The notes under the pieces were generated by a model. The model did no database searches and was not told the DNA's origin. It saw only the letters and a program-made list of their open reading frames with translations. Of a stretch of DNA of 64,000 bases, positions 1 to 13,001 are shown one piece after another (position 1 is the stretch's first letter; each line of letters starts with the position of its first letter). Location: NCBI GenBank assembly GCA_949361645.1, contig OX442423.1, forward strand, positions 7,720,624 to 7,784,623. The letters are read 5' to 3'. The DNA is from Spongilla lacustris (lineage: Eukaryota; Porifera; Demospongiae; Spongillida; Spongillidae). Both the position numbers and the translations under genes were made by a program.

Positions 1-137
1 ATCCATGTGCACACATGCACAGCAACATACAGCAAGTACACACATACACAACACAAACACACATGGAGGGTCATTCTTAAATGATAACCATGCAGTGTAT
101 CAGGTACTATTATTATTGCATTGTCTCTAATAAATAG

Positions 138-3100
138 CAACACCATCACCTCCTAGTACATCAACATCACCATCAGGTAAGACCTCAGGTTTCAGATATT
201 GTGAAAGTTACTGTGGTCCCCTACAGCTCAGAACAGCAGTGCTGCTGGTGCAATAGCTGGAGGAGTCCTTGGAGCCATTATTGGAGTCCTTCTCATTCTG
301 ATTGCCATTGTGGTCATCTACTTCATTGTGCGTCGCAGAGGTAAATGAAATAATGTCCAACATGTACATGTTGAACTGGTAGTTTTTGATTTGGAATGTC
401 TCATTTTTACTGTCTTGGTCTTAATTGTGCTGTAGAAGAAAAGACACAAGACCATATATTTTGTGCAACATACATCACCATTGTTGTGCCATGCAAAACA
501 TGCATATATATATGTAATGCAGCACTGACAATTACATGTACATGGAACCAGGATTCTGTTTATGGCTCTATTATTTATCCATTATGTTTCTTTCCACCTT
601 GTGCTGAGGGAAATTGGTTATTTGATTAATTGTGCGTATGCAGATGCTAAATGAAAATGTTTTCCTTCTCTAATTTCCAGGGGCTACATACAATATTGAT
701 AACGAAAAGTAAGTGTGGGGATTGGAGGCATTGTAAACACTAACTGGGGTGGGTGCATGTACAAATAGTCGCATATGAGGAAGTGCACAGCTATGCAATA
801 CTTGGAGAATGCTATAGATACCAAAAATTATGTGACACATGTTTAGTTTTCTTCTCCTACATGTTGTATGAGTTGTTCATGGAGATACGGTGGTAACTTT
901 TGTAGGACAATGCATTGACCTTGACTCATTTGCCCGTCTAGAAAGCCGTAGTGCCCAAATGCTATAAAATATCTGTAGTTGCAACTTTGTGGCTGTTGTG
1001 TGTGCCCAGTGGGAGGGATATGTACACACCTGTGGACCCTTCAGTTTTTGCGGAGTTCTTGCCTGTGCCTGTTTTTTAGCAATTCATGTCAAGAATATGA
1101 TAAATGGGATCAGACAGGGTAGTTATTTGACATATGTGGATCCATTTTCCTCTTCCTTCTTCCCCCCCCCCCCCCCACACACAACACACACCCCAAATCC
1201 TGATAAATGCAATATTAACTGTTGGTACGTACTTTTGTTCAAGACAGATGCAATGCCAAGTCAGTGTGATTTGTGCATATAAATTACAACAATACTACCA
1301 CCACATTTGTATTCATTTGATTTGAAATAAGGATGATATGATTTTAGAAAGCACATGTACTCAAATACATGTATATTGATCTACAGTAAGCATGAATTTT
1401 CAAGCAGCCTTTCCCCATCATTACATGTGCTTGTTGGTCTGCATCTTCTCACATATTTGCTCTTTGTTTCTAGAAAAGGTGTGAAGGTGGAAGAGGTTGA
1501 TGTTGATCTCGGGGAAGCTGAAAAGGTGATTAGAATAATGTATTCTATTTGGAGTGCACTTATCATTGCTGACTAATTTAAAGTTAGTGTTTGGGTTGCC
1601 TAAATTGAATAAGCTTTGAGGGTTGGTATTCAAAATATGAGTATACCTTATGGGAAGGAAGGGGGGGGGGGGGGGGGGGGAGGCATAGTATACCCTGTGG
1701 GGAAAGGGGGTGGAGAGCATTGTAGGAACATTGTTGATGACTGCAGATATGTTTTTATCCTTTAACAAGTGGGTGTGGCAGGTGGTTCTCCCCTCCCCCC
1801 CCACACTATATTGATGGTTACACATGTGTACAAGTGTGCAGATTTCTGTTACTGTACACATCTGTGTATTAAGATGAACTGTCGTGTTTACCCACACATC
1901 TCTATCACACCTGTAGCCAGAGCTTCACTATGCAGAGCTGGGATCGTTCAACACAAAGCCAGCAGTGGCAAAACCTGCTGAGGTCGAGTCCAAGAAAATA
2001 GACGAAGAACCTGTAAGTGTTATGGTTGAGCTATATCTCATCTTGATGTGTCGGGAAATGTAGTAATATTTGCATGCTTTCATATGGAATACATTAACAA
2101 TGGCAGTAAATATGGCAAATGTTTCGCCCATCATGCATGCAGACATCAAACCATTCTAACCCTTTCAAACCAAATTTGTATGTAATATCGTTTGGCACAC
2201 CACCTCCCCTGTGACCCTGGTTCTAATATGGACAATTACCCTTATGTAACTTGAGGGGGGGGGGGGGGATATACCCTCAGCTACCCATTACGTGTGCACT
2301 GTATGTTGTGTGTGTCTGAAGACATTAGGCTGGGCTGTGGTACAACTGCCAGTCCAATCAGTAGCAGACTTGTCTCAGATGTGTAATGATTTTTCAGTAC
2401 CCATTCTGCAAGGTCCACTGATTGAATAGTTGGCAATTGTGAAATAAATACTAAGCCACCTGCTATTTAAGACAAGCGTATCACAGGATGAGATTGTTGG
2501 CAACTTATCTTAATTGTGTACCAAATAGCTTCAAGAATGGTAGTGCGCAATTACTTAGTCACTTGTTGTCATCTCATACATGTACATGTATGCCGCCCCT
2601 TGTATGCTGACCTTATAAAACTTAAAATTGCAAGCTTGCCTGGACCTTAAGGCTTAAGGGTGCTACATGTAAACTACAGCTTGACAGAGGTTGCTAAGTT
2701 CTTATTCTAACCCATCAACACACACACACACACGCGCATGCACACACACGCGCATGCACACACACGCGCATGCACACACACGCGCATGCACACACACGCG
2801 CATGCACACACACGCGCATGCACACACACACACACGCGCATGCACACACACACACACGCGCATGCACACACACACACTTACACACAATACCAGGGCAGCG
2901 GAAGCTATTTAGCAATAGTCCCGCCAGCTAGGGCGCTCTCCGTTTTGGGCCGATTGAACTAAGGGGGCGCTGTCCGCTTTCGGCCGATTCAATCAGTGGG
3001 GTGTCTGCTTTCGGCCGTAAGGCCACACTGCCGGAGATATTATGATCAGTCACACAGTACAAATACAAAACAGTGCCTGGATTTTTTTTTTTTTGTGCCT

Positions 3101-4438
3101 TTAACATTGGTCCCGCAGCCGCGGTACCTGTTCTGCCACCCCTGCATACACTTACACACACCCATGCACACACATTGACACACAAACACACACACAACAC
3201 ACATGCACACATACATGTACACATTTACACACAAACACATGCACACATACACATTTACACACAAACACACAACTTTGTATCAGTTGTCATTACAATAAGG
3301 TCTGCATTGCTTACTATTACTCCAGACACTAGCAATGTATTCTGTATTACAGCATTTAAACCTTGCCCCTCCCTACTGGAAATAGATCTATTTGTGTTAC
3401 ATGTATATGTACATGTAAGCCTTCACCACTGTGAATATGGTAGTAGCCATTGTTGTCAAAACCACATGGGCCAAACTTCAACCGTATGTTTATGCGAGGA
3501 GGGAGAGGGTTTGGAACAAGTGTGTACAGTATCTGTTTGGCAGAATCCCTCACTGAAATGCTAACAGGTTATGCATTTGTGAACCAGTTAGGCAGCCGGG
3601 GAATTAGATTAAAGGCTTCCTGATCCTGAATGAAACAAGAGATTCTGCTGTACTGTAACTTTATCCTCTTAATCGGGAGTTCTTATATTGTGCTGTAGGG
3701 ATGTAGAGATAATGTCAGTAATGAGAGCTAGTGTTGTGTGGGGGAGGAGAGCATGATATGAGTACACGTTGATACATACATCAGTATGGGATAAAGTTGT
3801 GTTGAGGTCCATAATACATGTAGCACAATGTAGTGAATGCTCCCTTGAGGCTCCAAATCCATATCTGCCAACACAATGCCCCTTTCAGTGTGACGTAACT
3901 TGCGATTAGAAGGATTAACAAAGTGCATTGTTGCTTGATTGATGCTGAAAAATATATATCATACTCCGCAGAAGAAATGGTTTTGTAAATCTGCTGTAGT
4001 TGGGGAAGGTTTTTTTTTTTTTTTTTTTTGTTGCTATGTTGTGTTGTTTTGGGTAGGTGTGCGTGAATAATGTTTTGATGAATGAATGCAACTACTATCA
4101 TTCAGAAGAATTAGTAAATTAACTGGGTTGTTGTATATACTGGTGGTATAGTAGTTTTGTTATAAATGATGGGTTTTGATCTAAATATACATATACAACC
4201 TGTTTAGTTACAATGTTGTGTTGTTCTTAATAGCCAGTACATAGATAATAGTATAACTATAATTTCATTATGTGTGGCTACATATACACAACTGTGTTGT
4301 GTGTGTTACGTCCTTGTATCATCCACACGTCAGGTGACTTATTCAACAGTACAAATCTCCCACGCTCCACCTCCACCTGCTCAAGAGAAAATGGATGCGG
4401 TAGCCAACAAGACTGATACCTCCACTACAATGGTTTGA
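138..4438 (+). CDS. 3' end of ITIM-tailed Ig/FN3-family receptor (partial)
   Basis: Last six exons of a membrane receptor whose ectodomain lies before the window. Exons: 138-176, 227-340, 681-708, 1474-1525, 1917-2012, 4334-4438; phases join exactly and the stop is at 4436-4438. The first exon encodes a Ser/Thr/Pro stalk (TPSPPSTSTSPS). The second is a transmembrane helix beginning QNSSAAGAIAGG and ending in the stop-transfer RRR. The tail has a short exon (GATYNIDNEK), an acidic exon (VKVEEVDVDLGEAEK), then LHYAEL and VTYSTV, both matching the ITIM consensus [ILVS]xYxx[ILV]. Stalk and transmembrane exons nearly match copies C (49278-49480) and D, but the tail is of a different class. The ligand is unknown; the inhibitory role is inferred from motif class. 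Introns contain poly-C (about 1164-1177) and poly-G (about 1662-1680) runs. Confidence 0.82.
2720..2880. repeat. CA/GCGC minisatellite, 16-bp unit
   Basis: About eight tandem copies of a 16-bp unit of the form CACGCGCATGCACACA, with CA-only expansions between the last copies. It lies in the last intron of the plus-strand receptor gene. The tract is strictly alternating purine-pyrimidine, the kind of sequence that can adopt Z-DNA. Long open frames across it on both strands are artefacts of the repeat. Confidence 0.9.
2932..3022. repeat. GC-rich imperfect triplicate
   Basis: Three imperfect copies of a segment containing TCCGxTTTxGGCCGATT lie in tandem within an otherwise AT-rich intron. The patch is flanked by CA-rich sequence (2720-2880 and about 3141-3271). 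It may be part of a small transposon, but no convincing terminal repeats or target duplication could be fixed. Confidence 0.5.
3141..3271. repeat. CA-rich simple repeat
   Basis: Degenerate ACACAC tract with interspersed CATGCACACATACA units in the last intron of the plus-strand receptor gene. No coding potential. Confidence 0.8.
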
Positions 4439-7061
4439 CTAGATAGACTCCATTAAACGTCCATGTGTGCTAGTTATATGTGTGATACACACGTTTTGGT
4501 TGCCATATTACATGTATGTAATATAATTATGAGTGTGTTGGTATGAACGCCTAGTTTTATCTTTTGTATCTCCTTTTTTTTTTTTGGTTTTCATTTGAAA
4601 AATCTGTGTACATGTGTGTGTGTGTGTGTGTGTGTGTAGTTATTGACAAATGCAAATGAGATGGGATGAGTGGGTGTGGTTTTATTTAAGTACATGTGCA
4701 GGTGTTTCTTGTGCAAGCCTACTTAAAGTAGACCACATGGCGGATTGTAATGCCTCTTACATGTCCATGTAATTGAACCTAGTCATGTATTTAATTCCTT
4801 ATTTAGCGAATGTGAGCTAGATACATGTATACATGTAAGTGTTGCTTACCATACTACTGCTGTGGCCTCATCTTAAAATCACTGGGATGGAATTGAGCTG
4901 TCAAATTTTTACTACTAACAGATGCATAGATCATTAGCCAAATGTGCACTCCCAATACATGCACCATTGACTGCATGCTATAAAAGGGAAAGGGGGAGGG
5001 GGGTGGTCAAGGCAGAGCATCCCATGAGACCACATGCTCAGTGGCTAGTGACAGCTACAGGGGAGGCAAGAGCCAATCACCATACCCTAGGCTGGTGGAT
5101 GTGTAGCCATCAGGGGGGAAGACTAGACCCCACTGTGTTGCATGAGCCTTAGGTAGGGCCCTGACTGCCATGCACTAGGTTGTGGGGTAGTGTCCATTGT
5201 ACCTTAGAGGTCCTTGCCTTAGCTGTGTGACCCCACCTCAGGGTGTTAGCCTCAGGGCCATGCCATGTGTTGAGCAGAGGGGATTAGTGAGTAAGAGCAG
5301 CAGAAGACATACACATTGCAATACATGTACAGTCAGGGGTTTAAAAAAAAAATCAAATATGGGGGTGTGGTGGAATGGTGAGAACTGTTGTAGTGGACAT
5401 AAAAAACCTAAGGGGCTGCTGTGGGTACTGTGATAACATGGGTTTGGCCTGATAGCAGTGATAAGCAATGCAGTGGGGGCGGTTGCCTGCTGGAGTCCAT
5501 TGAAGTGGTTTACATGTAGACAATAGGCACTTGCTAACACCTTCAATATTCATTCTAGATTCAAAAGTTTGCACGCACTACATTTAATGAGGAGAAAGTT
5601 ACTTGCAGTTGTGGATATATTGAAACGAGTGTTGAAAATGGAGGAGGAATGAGGGGCTGGGGCACTGGGTATACATACACGCAGCGCGTATGTGCCAGAA
5701 GAAAGCCACATTGCTTCAGCCCCATGCCCTAGATCCAAACTTAATTTGGGTGTATCAACTGACTCCTCCTGATAGGAACATTAGATTAAAAAGGCACCTC
5801 TCAGAGGTTGTATACTAGTACACTATGTATGTATGTGCACTGGCTACATGTACAGTTTGTATGTCCTGGAAGACTCCTTACCAAGAGCGCTCGAAGTAGG
5901 TGGGAGGTGGGCATGTGGTGGTTGTAATTGGCCAACTATCCATAACACGCACCCTTGTAAGGCTTTTGTTTGTCTAGTTTACGACATAACACCTTTGCTC
6001 CCAAAACCCGGGCGTGGGAATGGAAACATGAGCAATTGTATCTGCCTTGGAATGGAAACATGAGCAATTGTAGTATCCTATTTTATAATAATATCTATAA
6101 ACGGCAACCTCGACGGCAACAGTGAATTTTGCCCTATTATAATATTAGAACATTGCTGTTAATAGCTACTCATGAGATACCATACGGTGGCAGGCATTAT
6201 CCACCTTTTACGAACAAAATCATCCAAGGAGTGTGTGATGGCAACGCGAGTACTAGCTTTATGTCATGCATAGCTCCCAATGAACCGTTTGCAGTTCGTG
6301 GCCGTTCCTAGATCGAGCATGAGGCGCTGTACGCGTTTATACTAGTAAATAGCTGGACAATTTACTTCATTTGTCAAAATAGCACACAACCTCAGAGTCA
6401 CTCAAGCAGCGCATTGGACAATAACACAGTATCGTTCCCATAAGTGTAATCGTTACTCAGTCAAGCATTCACATGTAAGACTTATTGGGGCAAAACAACT
6501 TGGAGCAATGAAATTCCTGCATGGGGGCGTATTCAGCTCCTGAACGTAACCATATATGGTAATACCGAATTAGATGTCATGGTAACGGAAAAATAACAAC
6601 CTCTCGTTGGGCCGCTCCATGAATTCAACGTCTAGCGAATGTTCACACTTGCTACTTTCCTACGGGTTCGGAAAATCAAACCATCTAAAAGATTCAAATG
6701 TTTCCAAGTCTTCGAGAATCAAGACGGCTTTTTACACAGCCAAACTGAATGTCCCAACGTATCAGTGAGTGTATTGACAATTTGGAACACGTTCATATCT
6801 GATACAGATTTGGCTGTGTAGTAGTTACAAAAATTAATTTTCTTCTTGAATACTAAAAGCTTTCTACGTAATTTACTGCAGTAAAGTCTAGGCATATTGT
6901 ACAGGACCAGTATCACGTGCACAAAATTCAGAGCAAGGCAAGCCACACAACACATGCAGTTAAGGACTTACTATGTACATGTATATCAAAACAAGGTGTG
7001 TATTTTCAATGTATTGAATAGGCTGGATAAACTAAGACTGCTGACTGAGAGAAAATTTTTT
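4439..7061. other. Intergenic, no recognised gene
   Basis: About 2.6 kb between the plus-strand receptor stop and a DHHC fragment. It contains a TG microsatellite at about 4612-4638. No open frame here resembles a known family or shows convincing splice structure. Confidence 0.6.
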
Positions 7062-7557
7062 CTAGAGGACTTGAGAAGTGTCAAGGTTGGGGGATGGAAC
7101 TGGGTCAGGAATGCATGGAGAGAAGAAGACCTTGGAACCTTAAGAAGGAAAGATGAGAAGATATGGCATCAGGCACCAACAGAAGTTGTACACACACAGG
7201 AAGTTGTATGCCAAAACAAGGTTGTGTACAATAACACGCACATGAGAAGATATGGCACCAATACGTGCGTTCAAGTGTACACAGGATGTCACACAAGCCA
7301 TAACAAGCCACAGCATGCATAACACAGTATTCAAAGTAAGTACAGCACATTTTAAACAGAGGCAAGCTACACCACAATACACCTCTCAGGCTCTCATAGC
7401 ATGCCAATAAATCACCAATTCTCCTTGCAATGCCTTTACACATACCTCTGCACCAATGTTTGTTAGCAACCAACGTGCAATAGGGAGTCCACTTTCCATG
7501 GGAGCCATAGCGCTTTAACTCTATTGCATTGTGGTCACAGAGAAGAGTGGCCATTGT
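7062..7557 (-). pseudogene. DHHC palmitoyltransferase fragment (last two exons)
   Basis: Minus-strand copy of the last two exons of the palmitoyltransferase at 33572-41291. The part at 7446-7557 matches the penultimate exon ([17 protein letters not shown], against [16 protein letters not shown] in the intact gene). The part at 7062-7138 matches the final exon (GSKVF, IPDPVP, LDTSQVL, stop). An in-frame codon is added early, and single-base changes near the 3' end of the upstream exon shift the frame. The rest of the gene is absent here. It is best read as a duplicated, decaying fragment. Confidence 0.8.
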
Positions 7558-8334
7558 CTAATGATAGAAGTAGGTCTGATGAGGAATCATTACTGCTACA
7601 CAATATAATTTTAAGATGTGGATGATCTTGGAAGGCATACATCAAAAGAGAAGCTTATTGTATACATGATGATGGAAACATAATGGTCCCCTCAGGCCAC
7701 AAGATGTTCTAGCAAGATTTATGAGGGGAAAAAAACAACTCATTATCCATTACACATTGTATACAGGAACATAGACTATACTGAAAAGTGATAAGTAAAG
7801 GTTATTTTTATTTCTCTTTCACAATTGTGCTCTTTAACAACAACACATCTTTCTATCATTGCCTACATGTATTATTTACTTAAATTATATGCAGCAATGA
7901 AGGCATTGTTAAACATTTCTAATATGAGATAGATGGGTTGAAGGATCGAGGCTATGTACATAGACAAAACCAACACATTGTGGTTACAGTGAGCCATACC
8001 ATGTTAAGATGTTTCTATTATGAGGTGGGTTGAATGGCGAAGTACAAGCCAACACATCCTGGTTACAAGGACACCAATGAGCCATCACAATAACATACAT
8101 GCATTTTTTTGTAATGCAACAGTAAGGCTAGTATAATCTGTATAATCTGTAAGGCTAATGTAAGGCCAGTATGATTGGGTGGCGTACATGGGACCAAAGT
8201 ATCAAGTTTCCTATCTGTTTATAAATCCAAATGATTTTATACATAATGATATGACTAGTTAGTAATCACAGTCCATAACATAGAACAGTAAAACAAAAAA
8301 AAACTATCTGGTCACTTACCAATGTTCCTCAACA
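7558..8334. other. Intergenic, nothing recognised
   Basis: AT-rich sequence without recognisable coding content. Two weakly similar stretches near 7918-7990 and 8010-8080 suggest an old local duplication. Confidence 0.5.
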
Positions 8335-8725
8335 TTGCAGCTGTGGAAAGCAGTTCTCTGTTGACCATGCCATGACTTGCCATCTTTGTGGTTTGGCACA
8401 ATGACATCAGAGATATTACTGCCTCATTGCTGATGGAAGTTTGCCATAATGTTGCAACAGAGCCAACACTACAACCTCTTAATGGAGAAACATTTTCTTA
8501 CCTTACAGCCAACACAGATGCTGAGGCCAGGGCAGATATTAGAGCAAGAGGATTTTGGTCAAAAAAGCCAAGATGCATATTTTGACGTAAGGATTTTTCA
8601 CCTTAATACACCTAGCTATGTTTCTAAACCTCTTTCTGCTCTCTTTCGCACCCATGGGAGAGAAGCTACCACTTTTTACAAACGGCTAGCTGACCTACTA
8701 TCTGAAAAACAAGACAAGGCATATT
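8335..8725 (+). pseudogene. Retroelement C-terminal domain remnant
   Basis: Translation in two adjoining frames gives CGKQFSVDHAMTCHLCGL, then WHNDIRDITASLLMEVCHNV, then ADIRARGFW and FDVRIFHLN. This resembles the C-terminal domain that follows reverse transcriptase in a retroelement family common in sponges and cnidarians. There, a CxxC/H zinc-like motif precedes an endonuclease-like D...FDVR segment. A frameshift near 8545 and a stop at about 8583 break the frame, and no RT domain is attached. Family assignment is from memory of the motif pattern, not a search. Confidence 0.6.
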
Positions 8726-8799
8726 CCCTGGCTGAGATGTCGTCTGTCTTTTGCCATACTGCGCATTGCTATCATGTGCCTGCGAGGAAGCAGGTCTTC

Positions 8800-9427
8800 T
8801 TACCACCACCCAGTTTATTGTGATCTGGCCCTAGCAGTACATGAGGGCAGAGTCTCATTATAGGCTGGTTTGATCACATATGTTAGTGTCTATTTATTGT
8901 TATTGTACTTAGTATTCTGTTATATGTTGTGTTGTTATGTTCCATTGTTTATGCTGTATTCTTATTTTGGCATATTACAGGTAATTAGTAGTTATTATGA
9001 ACTTGAATACATGTCACAATATTCAACATATGAACAGTTTACTTTTTTTTAATTAGGAAAAAAAGTAGTTTCTGCATGGTGTGGTGTTCACATGCATCTA
9101 AATTTGAGCTGGAGATATGGATTGTGCCTTGCTGCTCGAGCCTTTGACCACCTGCATATTTTGCTGTGGTGATGGACTTTGTATTATGGGCTGGCTGAGA
9201 TGTCGTACGATTAGGCACCAATATAAGAAATAATGTATTCACAATGTCCCTACTACAATCGCAAAAAAGACTGCTTTCCTATGTTGCAATCAGGAGAAGG
9301 ACATTCTGCTGTGGTTTTTCACTTCATGAGATAGCTTCTTATGGAGATACAATGCTGAGGTTCATATATTGATCAACTTTAATGATCAAAAATAGGATTA
9401 TTGTACATGGCTAACTAATGCACCCAT
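8800..9427. other. Intergenic, nothing recognised
   Basis: AT-rich sequence between the retroelement remnant and the 111-bp tandem array. No gene or repeat identified. Confidence 0.5.
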
Positions 9428-9871
9428 ACAGGAACAGTGTTATCAATATAATTATTACAAAAACAAACACCTTGATTCGGGAGGGTTATTAAATCATGAT
9501 TTTTACCAATTATATGGTAACCTTTAATGAACTATTATACAGGAACAGTGTTATCAATATAATTATTACAAAAACAAACACCTTGATTCGGGAGGGTTAT
9601 TAAATCATGATTTTTACCAATTATATGGTAACCTTTAATGAACTATTATACAGGAACAGTGTTATCAATATAATTATTACAAAAACAAACACCTTGATTC
9701 GGGAGGGTTATTAAATCATGATTTTTACCAATTATATGGTAACCTTTAATGAACTATTATACAGGAACAGTGTTATCAATATAATTATTACAAAAACAAA
9801 CACCTTGATTCGGGAGGGTTATTAAATCATGATTTTTACCAATTATATGGTAACCTTTAATGAACTATTAT
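9428..9871. repeat. Tandem array, 4 x 111 bp
   Basis: Four head-to-tail copies of a 111-bp unit start at 9428, 9539, 9650 and 9761. By eye the copies are identical, from ACAGGAACAGTG to GAACTATTAT. No coding frame runs across the units. Such uniformity implies recent amplification or concerted exchange. Confidence 0.95.
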
Positions 9872-11064
9872 AAAAAAAGAAGAAAAAAGCACTAAAGATA
9901 ATGTTTAATTGATTTTAATAAACCAAATTAATTCATTCACTAATATGCATTTACACTCACATGAAGTCATTTGAAATTAGAACCGTTGCACTCAGTAATT
10001 ATTAGAAGGTGTCACAGAATAGCATTTGCTCATCATTGCATCTACCAATACAGCTTCAACTTAAAGCTACTGATGTGGAAAAATTGGGGAATATTGATGT
10101 AAATCTTTTATAAAGCATTGCATGCATTTTGTATTTGTCATAATATGTAACAATAGGAAAAATGTTTATGCCCAATCTTCCGTATTGTATTTTCCTAACC
10201 TCCTACATGTACTTTACGTCCAATGTGGTAGTTTGTTCTCTGTGTTTGCTAGAAAATTAATTTACCTTGCAACTTAGCATAGAACATCAGGGTGAAGTAA
10301 CTATTGTGCATCCATGGACATGTTTGCTTAAGTCGTCATAACTACTCCCAAATCAGACATGTGGTCACAAGTCCACACTTAGAACAACAGTATGATCTGA
10401 CTCCCAGCAGTCATTGGATATGAGAATAATTCCATACCAGCCTATCAGAGAATCATTTAGGAGTAATACATAAACTCCTCCATTTAAATGTATTACAAAA
10501 CAAGGGCTCTTAACCAGACTAAGGTTTGCATTGTCTTCATTGTTTTGATAGCACTACATTCCCAACTGATTATTCAGCCTGTCTGCTAAGCACACCACCC
10601 CCATGGATAATTGACAATGATCAGATTGATAGCTACTTATAGATTGCTCAATACTACATGGAAATGTGTATGCACATCACAAAGAATTCACCACAATATG
10701 TGCATGCACCAAGCAACTAAATGTTAGCCACACATACCTGTGGTATCCTTGAAGATGTAGGTTTTATTTGATGTATCTCTCTGGAATTATCCTAATTATG
10801 GTCGTGATTATCATTGTGTCACAAAGAGTCTGTCCACTCCATTGGTGTATGATATGAATTCCCTTTATTGCCACCATTACATTACAGTTACCAGTGTGTC
10901 ATAATGCACGCTACATGCTCCTTCCCCTTCACATAGGTCTTCTTTCCTGTGCAGACAGGATGTCTGCAATTTTGGTAATGGCACTGCTTTGTAAAAAGTA
11001 AGTTGAGTTCTTACTCTGTGTTTTATTGAATAAAGTGTGAGGAAGGGAGAGGAGATGGGTCAAT
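9872..11064. other. Intergenic, nothing recognised
   Basis: AT-rich sequence with no supported gene. The last part, approaching 11065, begins to resemble intron 1 of the palmitoyltransferase gene. Confidence 0.5.
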
Positions 11065-11740
11065 GTGTTGGCTGTGGTTCCTCTTTACTTCTATTGGCTA
11101 GAAAATCGCATTGACATGCTTGTGGATGTGCTGTTAAGAGTTCCTCCCTCGCTTCCTCCCTTTCCCCTCTCTCCTTCCCTCTCCCTTCCCATCCTCTCTC
11201 CCTCTCCTCCCTTACCCTTCAACCTTACTCTCCTCCCACCTCTCCCGCTTTTCTCCCTTTCCCTCCCTTATCCACCTCTCTCCTTAATGTGTAAAAATAC
11301 GTGTCTCTTGTGCAGTCATGTACTGTTAATGCCATCCTTCTCTTTTTGTACAACGCTTTCCTTCCAGCCACCTTCCTCCATGACTGAGTGGTCTGTGTGC
11401 ACCAAGTGTGAAATCTTCAGACCTCTCAGATCACACCACTGCAGGTGAAAAGGGTTTGTATGTGTATATTGGATACGTATGTACATGTGCATGTATTTGT
11501 TTTATTTGATGTGTGTACATGTGCAAGTATGTGTGTGTGTATTGGATATGTGTGTACATGTGCATGTACATGTATTTGCATGTGTGTGCATGTGTGCGTT
11601 TGGTATGGTGTGTGTTATTGCTTCTTATTTGTTGTTTGGGTTCATTATTCACACACTGAAGGTCATGCTCACGGTCAACTGAACTTCTTCCTCTTCCTTC
11701 TATATTCCTTTCATAAATTAATTGATTTGGGAATCATTTC
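11065..11740 (+). pseudogene. DHHC palmitoyltransferase fragment, plus strand
   Basis: Plus-strand fragment of the palmitoyltransferase. At 11075-11150 it matches intron 1 sequence beside the GGGA array (ATTGACATGCTTGTGGAT). About 140 bp of interrupted C/T-rich sequence follows, then the exon encoding [13 protein letters not shown] and RSHHCR at about 11370-11446 with a usable acceptor. After that come the same TACATG/CACA-rich intron repeat and a degraded remnant of the [15 protein letters not shown] exon (11660-11735). Exons 2, 3 and 5 are missing and the DHHC motif itself is absent, so it cannot encode an enzyme. Confidence 0.8.
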
Positions 11741-12384
11741 TGACTTCATTACGCACAGTTTGTACCAATGGCATTACTGCTGTCAACTTGCAGTACAAGA
11801 AATACGCAATACTATGGTACTGCTTTGCCATTCAAATGTTACAGATTTCAACTTGAAGCCTTCAGTTTCCCTATATGGATTTGGCAGATGCCTGTGATAA
11901 AATGAATTTAGTTGCCAAGCTGATGCCATTGATTTTATACTTCAACATCGTCCTTATGTAAGGACCATGCTCCTTAAATAAGGATGATTGGAGATTAATG
12001 TTAAAGGGAAAAGTCACCATATCAATATTAGTATGCCAAATAACACAGCCTACATCTTAGTTATAGTAATGCATGACCCCCACAGTGTTTACTTTAATCC
12101 GTGCAGAGATATAGACATCAATGAGGTATGGTGAGCACATTATGAAAGAAAAGTTTATCATTATGATTATTTTCAAACAATATGATACGTACCATATGAG
12201 ATAGATTGTAAAAAAAAGTCCCCAAATATCCTGCCTGCTGGACCACATGTAAATGGACCCTGATCTGAGGGGAGGAAATTTTTGTAGTGGGATTGGACTA
12301 CTATGTACTTCTGATGATATCTAACTTACCTTCTGAGAGATAATGAATTATGATTAACTCGAATATGTAGCTTTGCAGTTATGC
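11741..12384. other. Intergenic, nothing recognised
   Basis: AT-rich sequence between the DHHC fragment and a receptor fragment. No gene seen. Confidence 0.5.
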
Positions 12385-12803
12385 ATGAGCTGAAGAGGAA
12401 ATAACATTACTACAATGTTGTTCATGCAACAAAGAGCTTCATAAGCACACATTAAGGGATACCTGCTCCTGACAGTCCAGATGGTGTATTGTCTGTGATT
12501 TGTTTGGAAATTGCAGTAACAATGGCATTTAGAAACATACATACAACCTCACCTTTGCTTACCCATCAGTGTCACATTTACAAATTCAGAGGTGCCAAAT
12601 ATATTGCTTGCAGAAACCATGAATGTGTATGTGACACCATCTTTTATATTGTTGATAACAACTGACATCTACTGTCCATCAGAGTATGTGGGGAATGAAT
12701 AGGTGGAGGGCATCATGTCCACTGAGGGCATGGAACTAATTATGAACACAACTGTCCCAGTAGTTCCAGCACCAGATGCAGCTGTATTCAAAGTCATCAT
12801 AAA
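12385..12803 (-). pseudogene. Receptor fragment: third FN3 and stalk exons
   Basis: Minus-strand copy of the third FN3 exon and the stalk region of receptors A and B (compare 16190-16560). The FN3 exon is cut off at about 12803, where A continues. Its 3' end carries a 4-base insertion relative to A before the donor (GTGACACTGATGGG against GTAACATGGG), which shifts the frame. No other receptor exons adjoin it. It is a truncated duplicate. Confidence 0.8.
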
Positions 12804-13001
12804 TGATCTGTCTTGAGGCAAATCATTTACAATATCATGGATGCACATGTACATGGCAGTATGAAATCCTATTCTTCAAAATACAATACATGTACATATT
12901 GAAGTTCTTTAGGGCTTATGAATTGTACTATGTTAAACAAGATATAAAATATTCTCTCTGAAAAAGTTAGTAGTACAAATCCTATATGATAGTTACTGCT
13001 G

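Noticed and set aside
2891..3140. Possible small transposon with CAGGG ends
   Set aside because: Inverted ends are too weak and flanks do not duplicate; kept only as a GC-rich repeat.
9428..9871. CRISPR-like array
   Set aside because: Units are contiguous 111-bp tandem copies with no unique spacers, in an animal genome.
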